A stretch of DNA of 5,383 bases. Source: Campylobacteraceae bacterium. Its GTDB lineage: Bacteria > Campylobacterota > Campylobacteria > Campylobacterales > Sulfurovaceae. Shown piece by piece: positions 1 to 5,383 of this stretch; the stretch's first letter is position 1; each line of letters begins with the position of its first letter. The stretch covers positions 1 to 5,383 of the forward strand of contig JAMOSA010000299.1 in the NCBI GenBank assembly GCA_027063325.1. Direction: 5' to 3'. The position numbers and the translations under genes are program-made. The notes under the pieces were generated by a model that worked only from the letters and a program-made list of their open reading frames with translations, had not been told where the DNA came from and did no database searches.

Positions 1-1149
1 AGTATTGTTTATCCAATACTCTATCTCAATATTAAGACTCTTTATAAACTCTTCTATATCTGTTGAGTCTTTAAATACTTCACTTCTTGCCTTTTCACTT
101 TTGTATTGCTGACTTTTTAGTTTATCCTCTTGCGTAACTATAATTGCATGTATAGATTGTATGCGTGATAACTCCTCTATACTACTTAGAGGATTTGCTT
201 TATCAAAAAGCAAAGTATCTATCCCAAGTCTATTTTTTACCTCTTCTATCTCAAATGGATTGTCATCTACAAACAAGAAACTCTCCAATCCCAAGTTTAA
301 TTCATCTGCAATATCTTTGATATTTTGACTCTTTGGAAGCCAATTTATTCTAGTAGTTACAAAATCTTCCATACCAAGTGGCATAGAGCGTTTTTCAAAA
401 AGTTCTTTGACATCATTTTGATTGTTTTTGCTAACCATTGCCAGTACCAAGCCACTCTCTTTGAGACTCTTTAGATAGAGTTGAAATCTTTTGTATGCAA
501 TTCCGGGATAATTCTCATCTATAGCTACACCATCAACTCCATCTTCACCTACTATTCCACCCCACAAGGTATTATCTGCATCTAAAACAATAACCTTTTT
601 TCTTTTACTCTCAAACCTTTGTATCGTATCACTTATGGCTTTTGAGAGAGCTTTTATACCCTCTTTTGTAAATGGAGATTGAAAAAGAAATCTATTTTTA
701 TCGTTATAGAGTCTATCATATCCCATTTGTGTACCAAGTGCAAATATATTACAAATCTCTATATCACTTATTTCCTCTTTAAGTGCCTCTATTTGCATAT
801 TTAACTCAAGCAATTTATGGTATTGTGAAGTTTGACAGGTGGTATAAAATGGCAAAAATCTATCAAAAAGATTGCCTATTATAATTTTGGCAGAATTGTT
901 TTGCCTAAATTGCTTTAATAAAGCTTTTATAAAGTCTATCTGTTTAAATGCCTCTTCATCTATATACAGATCATAAAAAAATCTAGTATCAAATACTATT
1001 ACAATATAATCACTCTCTATAGAACTGTTTAGTGTCTGTACAAATGAATCTATATCGGCAAATATAGGTTTTATATACTCTGGTAACTCTCTTTTTATAG
1101 GTTGAAGTATCATATTTGACAAAAAGAGAACACTTTTAGTTGTTTCCAT
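1..1149 (-). CDS. FkbH-like HAD-superfamily (subfamily IIIC) protein, 3' end cut by window edge
   Basis: The frame stays open from an ATG at 1149-1147 to the left edge, giving 383 residues; FkbH-like proteins usually run to about 550-650, so the C-terminal part (often a GNAT-like domain) is missing. Residues 1-180 form an N-terminal region like the degenerate SGNH-type domain of this family; I see no GDS nucleophile motif. The HAD core follows: motif I DADNTLWGG (Asp190, Asp192), motif II VSKNN (Ser240), Lys273 in NWLPKS, and the acidic motif DDNPFE (Asp295, Asp296). QEDKLKSQQY near 340-349 is also typical. Characterised FkbH relatives take a glyceryl group from 1,3-bisphosphoglycerate, remove the phosphate and load an acyl carrier protein. 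The substrate here is unknown. The start is supported by GGAG 7 nt upstream, and the gene overlaps pglC by 14 nt, so it is co-translated with the glycosylation genes. Codon use by eye matches its neighbours. The family is firm; a role in glycan acylation is inference. Confidence 0.9.
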   Translation of the reverse strand, partial: METTKSVLFLSNMILQPIKRELPEYIKPIFADIDSFVQTLNSSIESDYIVIVFDTRFFYDLYIDEEAFKQIDFIKALLKQFRQNNSAKIIIGNLFDRFLPFYTTCQTSQYHKLLELNMQIEALKEEISDIEICNIFALGTQMGYDRLYNDKNRFLFQSPFTKEGIKALSKAISDTIQRFESKRKKVIVLDADNTLWGGIVGEDGVDGVAIDENYPGIAYKRFQLYLKSLKESGLVLAMVSKNNQNDVKELFEKRSMPLGMEDFVTTRINWLPKSQNIKDIADELNLGLESFLFVDDNPFEIEEVKNRLGIDTLLFDKANPLSSIEELSRIQSIHAIIVTQEDKLKSQQYKSEKARSEVFKDSTDIEEFIKSLNIEIEYWINNT

Positions 1150-1741
1150 TAAACTTCTCCATTGTAGCATTTCCCTGTTGTGAAATACCCTCTTTTTTTA
1201 TTACTTTCTTAATTGTAAGAAGTAATATCTTTATATCAAATAAAAATGACTGTTTTTGGACATACTCTATATCATATTTGAACTTCTCTTGCCAACTTAT
1301 AGCGTTTCTGCCATTTACCTGAGCCCAACCAGTAATACCTGGAGTTACCTGGTGTCTTTTTCTCTGCTCTTTATTGTATAGAGGTAAATAATCTATTAGT
1401 AGTGGTCTAGGACCTACAAAGCTCATTTCACCCTTTAGGACATTAAATAGTTGAGGTAACTCATCAAGACTCAATGATCTTATTACCTTGCCTACCCCTT
1501 TGAGTCTCTTTTCATCCGGCAGTAACTCTCCATTACTATCTCTTTCATCTGTCATAGTTCTAAATTTGTAGATATTAAATATCTTCTCATCCTTTCCTGG
1601 TCTTGGTTGGGTAAAGATAACAGGTCGTCCCATTTTTATATATATAAGTAGAGCTACAATAGCAATAACAGGAGAAAACAGTATAATAAGAAGTAGTGCT
1701 AAAACTCTATCTATAAGTGGTTTGAAAAATCTTTTGTACAT
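1136..1741 (-). CDS. pglC: PglC, undecaprenyl-phosphate phosphoglycosyl transferase (monotopic PGT)
   Basis: PglC starts the lipid-linked glycan at the cytoplasmic face of the inner membrane. In C. jejuni it transfers phospho-N,N'-diacetylbacillosamine from the UDP-sugar to undecaprenyl phosphate. The protein has 201 residues from the chosen ATG, against about 200 in C. jejuni. Residues 9-36 are the hydrophobic re-entrant helix with the Ser23-Pro24 kink. The catalytic Asp93-Glu94 pair lies in SLSLDELPQLFNVLKG, followed by the family motifs SFVGPRPLL and PGITGWAQVNGRN, and the C-terminus EKFNG matches C. jejuni. I prefer ATG at 1741-1739 to the GTG one codon upstream: GGAG sits 7 nt from the ATG, and this start numbers the catalytic and kink residues exactly as in C. 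jejuni. The ATG shares one base with the pglA stop (TGATG). The 3' end overlaps the FkbH-like gene. The exact sugar could differ from diacetylbacillosamine. Confidence 0.97.
   Translation of the reverse strand: MYKRFFKPLIDRVLALLLIILFSPVIAIVALLIYIKMGRPVIFTQPRPGKDEKIFNIYKFRTMTDERDSNGELLPDEKRLKGVGKVIRSLSLDELPQLFNVLKGEMSFVGPRPLLIDYLPLYNKEQRKRHQVTPGITGWAQVNGRNAISWQEKFKYDIEYVQKQSFLFDIKILLLTIKKVIKKEGISQQGNATMEKFNGNN
1157..1160 (-). promoter_or_regulatory. Shine-Dalgarno of the FkbH-like gene, inside pglC
   Basis: GGAG on the minus strand lies 7 nt before the ATG at 1149-1147, inside the final codons of pglC. It supports this out-of-frame start and the 14-nt overlap of the two genes. The spacing is close to ideal, so initiation need not depend entirely on ribosomes terminating at the pglC stop. 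Confidence 0.75.
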
Positions 1742-2868
1742 CACTCCTCTCCATATAGTGGCATATACTGTTTTACTACTTTGGATAGTTCAAACTCATT
1801 TAGAGCTTTTTGTCTGGAAGCTTTTCCAAACTCTTCTCTTAGCTTTGGATTCTTGAGTAGTTTTTTGATACTAATTTCCAGCAAATTGGTATCACCTACT
1901 GGTACCAAAAAGCCATTTACTCCATCATCTACTACCTCTTTGCACCCTACTGTATCGGTTGTAACAATAGGTTTTGACATAGAAGCAGCCTCAAGCAGTG
2001 TTCTTGGTACTCCTTCTCGGTAACTTGGGAGTACATATATATCACAAACAGCAGTCAAACTCTTCATATCTGTTTGAAATCCTATCCAGTTTACTGCACC
2101 ACCTCTTAGAAACTCTTCTGTTGCACAACTTGGATTTCCACTATCTGTAGCTCCCACCAGTACAAAGTTGGCTCTGTTTTTTAATCTATTGGCTACTTCA
2201 TAAAACTCTCTTACTCCCTTGTGCCAAATAGCTCTAGCTACCATCATTACAACAGGTTTGCCATCTGCTGAGAGTCTGTTTCGCCATTTTTGAACCTTCT
2301 TTTTATCTATATTATCAATAGAGTACTCTTTGGTATCAATACCTACACTCTTTATGACTTTTATCTTTGATTGCTCTATTAAGCCTCTTTGTATCATAAA
2401 TTTTGGATCATCACTGTTTACAAATATAGTCAAATCACTAAGCTTTGAGCTTTGTTTGTAGAGAGTCTCTATAACAAATCTGACTATTTTTGTTTTTAGT
2501 GTATCATCTATATAAAAAGATCCCATACCCTCAACTAGATTATATACTTTTGGTACTTTTGCTAATTTTGCACCAAATGTACCATATATGTTTGGTTTGA
2601 CAGTAGATGTTTGTAAAATATCAAGTTTTAGAGGCTTTATGGCTTTGTATATACTGTATATGGATATTAACTCTTTGAGTGGATTTAGGCTATCCCTTTG
2701 CATACTGTACTCTACTACCTCAAACCCCTCTTTTTCAAACTCCTCTTTGTATCTGTTTGAAGGAGATATGGCATATACTTTATGCCCTCTATCTCTAAGA
2801 GCCTTCATAATAGGCATTCTAAACAGATATAAATTATCATCCAAATTTGACAAAAAGCCTATCTTCAT
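1741..2868 (-). CDS. pglA: PglA-like GT4 glycosyltransferase, adds the second sugar
   Basis: In C. jejuni PglA adds alpha-1,3-GalNAc from UDP-GalNAc to undecaprenyl-PP-diNAcBac on the cytoplasmic side. The 375 residues compare with about 376 there, and similarity as I recall it runs end to end. Shared blocks are MKIGFLS at the start, FRMPIMKALRDR (16-27), LVEGMGSFYID (111-121), RFVIETLYK (130-138), KVIKSVGI (170-177), WHKGVREFYE (215-224), NFVLVG (234-239) and NPSCAT (245-250). The GT-B fold of family GT4 is shown by Arg212 and Lys217 in ARAIWHKG (usual donor phosphate ligands) and by the E-x7-E pair Glu285/Glu293. No signal peptide or membrane helix is visible. The ATG lies 3 nt after the pglB stop, with only a weak AAGAGA in front, so translation probably depends on coupling to pglB. 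The donor is probably UDP-GalNAc or another UDP-HexNAc, but the sequence alone does not fix it. Confidence 0.95.
   Translation of the reverse strand: MKIGFLSNLDDNLYLFRMPIMKALRDRGHKVYAISPSNRYKEEFEKEGFEVVEYSMQRDSLNPLKELISIYSIYKAIKPLKLDILQTSTVKPNIYGTFGAKLAKVPKVYNLVEGMGSFYIDDTLKTKIVRFVIETLYKQSSKLSDLTIFVNSDDPKFMIQRGLIEQSKIKVIKSVGIDTKEYSIDNIDKKKVQKWRNRLSADGKPVVMMVARAIWHKGVREFYEVANRLKNRANFVLVGATDSGNPSCATEEFLRGGAVNWIGFQTDMKSLTAVCDIYVLPSYREGVPRTLLEAASMSKPIVTTDTVGCKEVVDDGVNGFLVPVGDTNLLEISIKKLLKNPKLREEFGKASRQKALNEFELSKVVKQYMPLYGEE
1744..1752 (-). promoter_or_regulatory. Shine-Dalgarno of pglC, decides its start
   Basis: The minus strand reads GGAGAGGAGTGATG. The first GGAG (1752-1749) is 7 nt from the ATG at 1741, but only 4 nt from the alternative GTG at 1744. 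This favours the ATG, which also restores C. jejuni numbering of the catalytic residues. The site lies within the last codons of pglA, and the TGATG overlap suggests stop-start coupling. Confidence 0.75.
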
Positions 2869-2871
2869 AAT

Positions 2872-5025
2872 CTATCTCTTTAGTCTATAGATATGAACCA
2901 AAGGATCTATAACTACTGGTTCAAAGAGACTCTTGTCATATCTGCCAAGAGCGAACATCTGTACATAAGAGGAGTCAAAGAGTTCTCTATCCATTAGATA
3001 TACTCTGTTGTAATCTCTCATAAAGAGCATTACTATATTTGAGTTTGGATCATACTGTATAATCTCACTCTTTGGCGGTTTGTTTGGTGATGTAATAGAA
3101 GAGAGTGCAAATATACCAAGTTTTTGAATACCTTGAGGTGTCTTTAACTCTCCTGTTTTTATATCAAATATCAAGCCGTTTGTAAATATGAGTTTGCTTC
3201 CTTGCTTCCCCTTTGGTCTGAGTGCATATAAAAACGGTGCATCTTTTTCATTGCCTGATGAGAGATCAATACTGCTAAAGAGTGCAACAGTTGGCATAAT
3301 ATTAAACATTCTAAGAGGCAGATAGTAGTATATGTCTCTGCTTTTTGGTGGTGGTGTTATGGCATTTTCATTTACCATTTGAATAAACAAAGCCGGATCT
3401 GTAATATTATAATCTCTCATCATATCAGCAATAATCGGTTCATCTTTTCTCTCTTTGTTAAAACTCTTTTCTGTGTATTCTGTGGCAAGTCTTGCCATTA
3501 ATGCACTCTGCTCTTGGGGTTTTAACAGAGCATAACTTACAGGATAGTTTACATCTCCTGTATGCTTACCACCATCAATCAGTGTTTTTACATCTGCATA
3601 GTATCTAATTGGGTATCCATAATCCCACCATGTTAATACATAATCTTCTCTTTTGGCAATATTTTTGAGTTTATCCAAAACTTTAACCTCTTGAGTATTA
3701 AATACTGTGGATACCTTATAGTTTACTATATGTATGATATTTGGAATCAGAGTAAAAGATGTAGTAATGATTATAACCACATAAAATACAACCTGTTCAC
3801 CATTTTTGAAATATTCAGATACTCTTTGTGCAAACCATACTATTAAGTATCCAATACCAAGAGCCATAACAGGTACTGCATATACAGTAAATCTAAGTCC
3901 GGCTATATAAGCTAATAATCCAAGTCCTACCATAGGTAGAGCAAGAAGCATAAGTCTGTATCTAAATATAAACATCAAATAGCCAATAATTGATAGTATA
4001 AATGTAATTTCAGAACCACTTATTCTTTTTGCCAAGAGTTCAAACGGTATGCTACTGGCCTCTTTTACCGTTTTGGATATTGCATAAAAGTGCAAATTGA
4101 TACTACTGCTGTTTTCTATAACACTTTGGTGAAATATATAACCTTTTATAGGATTAATAATACTCTCCAATCCTCCAAAGTATATAAATGCAATTGTAAA
4201 AAATATAAATATGTGTTTGATGTATTTGAATGTTATCTCTTGTTGGTAGTGAAACGCTATATACAAAATTGCTATCAATACAGATCTAAGCTCTATAGAT
4301 ATAGGTGTTTGGGCAACCATTAAAAAGAGTACTATTTTATAGCTTTGTGTATCTCTTCTTTCAAATACAAGTGTATATAAAAGAGCTATTATAACCCAAC
4401 CCAAGTTTAGAGCTTTTGCTGAAGGATACCACCATATATAAAGCAACATGGAAAAGGCTGTAAATAGTATATATATATCTTTTTTTGTCTGAAATGAGAG
4501 TATAAGCCCAAGCAGAGTAAAAAGGGGTAGTACAATAGTAAGCATATCTGTATCATAGTAGCCTATCATTGTTCTATTGTAGTAACTCCATACAATACCT
4601 ACAAGCAATCCGGCTACAATACCTACATAATCAAGCTTTAAAACTCTGGCAATAAGCATAGTTGGTACCACTATCAAAGAGCCAAAAATTCCACTCATCC
4701 ACAATATTACACTCTCGAATTTAATACCTGTTATATTTACTATAAAAGCAGTAAGTTTTGATATTGGTTCATTTATTGCAGATAGATCATTTGGTTGATG
4801 AAATCCAGCTATTATATCTCTAGCACCCTCTGCCCACAAATAACCATCATTGGTATTTATCATCAATTCACCATTATAAATATATTGTGGAAATGCCGAT
4901 GCCCAATCAACCCAAATATATCTAACTGCAATAGAAAATAGATATGCTGTTAGAATCAGCATCATATATATTTTTATCGGTATCTCTTTGTTGTCAATAT
5001 CTACAAAACTTTTCTCCTGAAACAT
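2872..5025 (-). CDS. pglB: PglB, bacterial oligosaccharyltransferase (STT3 family, GT66)
   Basis: PglB transfers the finished glycan en bloc from undecaprenyl pyrophosphate to Asn of periplasmic proteins. The 717 residues compare with 713 in C. jejuni. The N-terminal half is a multispanning membrane domain (about 13 helices expected in the family, first near 18-36); a soluble periplasmic domain follows from about 440. Catalytic features, by alignment from memory to C. jejuni, are Asp60 in NTNDGY (D54), Asp158 and Asp160 in YYDTDM (D154/D156), TVKE with Glu322 in external loop 5 (TIXE, E319), Arg334 in KRISGSE (R331, the -2 selectivity residue), Arg378 in GLRFT (R375), WWDYG at 466-470 (sequon Ser/Thr binding), and the MI motif MFNI at 573-576. 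All are present, so the enzyme should be active and prefer D/E-X-N-X-S/T. The ATG has AAGGAG 9 nt upstream and directly abuts the preceding gene's stop. A self-glycosylation sequon lies at Asn540. Confidence 0.98.
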   Translation of the reverse strand: MFQEKSFVDIDNKEIPIKIYMMLILTAYLFSIAVRYIWVDWASAFPQYIYNGELMINTNDGYLWAEGARDIIAGFHQPNDLSAINEPISKLTAFIVNITGIKFESVILWMSGIFGSLIVVPTMLIARVLKLDYVGIVAGLLVGIVWSYYNRTMIGYYDTDMLTIVLPLFTLLGLILSFQTKKDIYILFTAFSMLLYIWWYPSAKALNLGWVIIALLYTLVFERRDTQSYKIVLFLMVAQTPISIELRSVLIAILYIAFHYQQEITFKYIKHIFIFFTIAFIYFGGLESIINPIKGYIFHQSVIENSSSINLHFYAISKTVKEASSIPFELLAKRISGSEITFILSIIGYLMFIFRYRLMLLALPMVGLGLLAYIAGLRFTVYAVPVMALGIGYLIVWFAQRVSEYFKNGEQVVFYVVIIITTSFTLIPNIIHIVNYKVSTVFNTQEVKVLDKLKNIAKREDYVLTWWDYGYPIRYYADVKTLIDGGKHTGDVNYPVSYALLKPQEQSALMARLATEYTEKSFNKERKDEPIIADMMRDYNITDPALFIQMVNENAITPPPKSRDIYYYLPLRMFNIMPTVALFSSIDLSSGNEKDAPFLYALRPKGKQGSKLIFTNGLIFDIKTGELKTPQGIQKLGIFALSSITSPNKPPKSEIIQYDPNSNIVMLFMRDYNRVYLMDRELFDSSYVQMFALGRYDKSLFEPVVIDPLVHIYRLKR
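3400..3414 (-). other. Predicted self-glycosylation sequon in PglB (DYNIT, Asn540)
   Basis: Codons 538-542 of pglB encode D-Y-N-I-T, a full D/E-X-N-X-S/T bacterial sequon in the soluble periplasmic domain. It aligns without a gap (MMRDYNIT here, MMKDYNQS in C. jejuni from memory) with Asn534 of C. jejuni PglB, which is reported to be glycosylated. The other N-X-S/T that I noted, at Asn305, has Ile at -2 and does not match the extended sequon. Modification is a prediction. Confidence 0.6.
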
Positions 5026-5383
5026 CTATATATACTCCTTGATTATATTTTTGAACTCTTTTAGTATTATATCTTTATCAAAATCTTTGGCTCTTAATTT
5101 GGCTCTGTTTTTATATTCTTCTTTTAGCTTTTTATTACTGTAGAGTATTTTCATAGCTTTTGACATCTCGTTTATACTATTAGGTGGTACCAAAATGCCA
5201 TACTTTGCCAACTTTAACTCTTTGATAGGTTTTGAATAATCAATATTGTTATCTAATATTTCTCTTGGACCACTAAAACAATCTGTAGATATTACTGGTA
5301 AAGAGCAACTTAGAGCTTCTATCAATACATTTGGAAAACCCTCTGATTTGGAACCAAATACAAATACATCTGCACTGCTTAAG
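5026..5383 (-). CDS. GT4 glycosyltransferase, C-terminal 118 residues only; PglJ by position
   Basis: Only the C-terminal part is in the window; the frame is open through the right edge. The visible part is half of the donor-binding Rossmann domain of a GT4 enzyme. It holds the E-x7-E motif (fragment Glu14 and Glu22 in SEGFPNVLIEALSC), then STDCFSGPREIL and YGILVP. A helical tail, EEYKNRAKLRAKDFD, resembles the end of C. jejuni PglJ (YKNKAKTRAKAFD, from memory). A TTG at 5325-5323 is not the start, because it falls inside the E-x7-E motif. The TAG stop directly abuts the pglB ATG, and pglJ occupies this place in C. jejuni, where it adds the second alpha-1,4-GalNAc. Against a strict PglJ assignment, the stretch between GPREIL and YGILVP is roughly ten residues longer than in C. 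jejuni PglJ, a form seen in many other GT4 enzymes. The family is certain; the step and donor are inferred. Confidence 0.88.
   Translation of the reverse strand, partial: LSSADVFVFGSKSEGFPNVLIEALSCSLPVISTDCFSGPREILDNNIDYSKPIKELKLAKYGILVPPNSINEMSKAMKILYSNKKLKEEYKNRAKLRAKDFDKDIILKEFKNIIKEYI
5035..5040 (-). promoter_or_regulatory. Shine-Dalgarno of pglB
   Basis: AAGGAG on the minus strand sits 9 nt before the pglB ATG, within the last codons of the upstream glycosyltransferase. It is the strongest ribosome binding site in the window and supports the chosen pglB start. Confidence 0.75.

Noticed and set aside
1193..1199. A7 tract in pglC (and another at 4480-4486 in pglB) as possible phase-variation sites
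   Set aside because: Seven A in AT-rich DNA is expected by chance, and both frames are intact. No long G/C tract of the kind used for switching in Campylobacter is present.
1140..1322. Plus-strand open frame of 60 codons
   Set aside because: It lies wholly antisense to pglC, whose protein is clearly conserved; no recognisable protein motif.
1742..1744. GTG as pglC start
   Set aside because: Only 4 nt from the Shine-Dalgarno; the next-codon ATG has better spacing and gives S23-P24 and D93-E94 as in C. jejuni.
1781..2023. Plus-strand open frame of 80 codons
   Set aside because: It is antisense to the conserved C-terminal domain of pglA; low-complexity Ser/Leu-rich translation.
2588..2890. 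Plus-strand open frame of 100 codons
   Set aside because: It is antisense to the pglA N-terminal region and the pglB stop; no family resemblance.
4090..4323. Plus-strand open frame of 77 codons, Tyr/Cys/Lys-rich
   Set aside because: It is the reverse of AT-rich membrane-helix codons in pglB.
4468..4479. Short TA-rich repeat
   Set aside because: It encodes Ile/Tyr residues of a pglB membrane helix; too short to call a repeat.
5323..5325. TTG as start of a 99-codon gene before pglB
   Set aside because: It lies between the two glutamates of the GT4 E-x7-E motif, and the frame stays open to the window edge, so this is an internal leucine.

Overview
The window is a piece of an N-linked protein glycosylation (pgl) operon from a member of the Campylobacterota (the former Epsilonproteobacteria). 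The evidence is a full-length bacterial oligosaccharyltransferase PglB flanked by PglA and PglC, all three very close in sequence and length to the Campylobacter jejuni proteins as I remember them. The DNA is AT-rich with heavy use of ATA and AGA codons, which fits that group. I cannot name the genus. The gene complement differs enough from Campylobacter that a free-living relative (for example a Sulfurimonas- or Sulfurovum-like bacterium) is plausible, but this is inference.

All genes lie on the minus strand and are read from high to low coordinates. In transcription order they are: a GT4 glycosyltransferase cut by the right edge (5383-5026), pglB (5025-2872), pglA (2868-1741), pglC (1741-1136), and an FkbH-like HAD-superfamily gene cut by the left edge (1149-1). 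The junctions are abutting, 3 nt apart, overlapping by 1 nt, and overlapping by 14 nt. This looks like one transcript with translational coupling. There is no intergenic stretch, and I see no promoter, terminator, RNA gene, mobile element or CRISPR array.

The genes fit one pathway at the inner membrane. PglC transfers a phospho-sugar (UDP-N,N'-diacetylbacillosamine in C. jejuni) to undecaprenyl phosphate. PglA adds the second sugar, the upstream GT4 enzyme probably adds a later one, and PglB moves the finished glycan to Asn in D/E-X-N-X-S/T sequons in the periplasm. The order GT4-pglB-pglA-pglC matches pglJ-pglB-pglA-pglC of C. jejuni.

The unusual part is the gene after pglC. C. jejuni has the bacillosamine acetyltransferase gene pglD there. 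This genome has an FkbH-like protein, a family known for moving glyceryl groups from 1,3-bisphosphoglycerate onto carrier proteins. It starts out of frame inside the last codons of pglC, apparently at the same place where pglD starts in C. jejuni. One testable idea is that the reducing-end sugar of this N-glycan carries a glyceryl-type or other non-acetyl acyl group.
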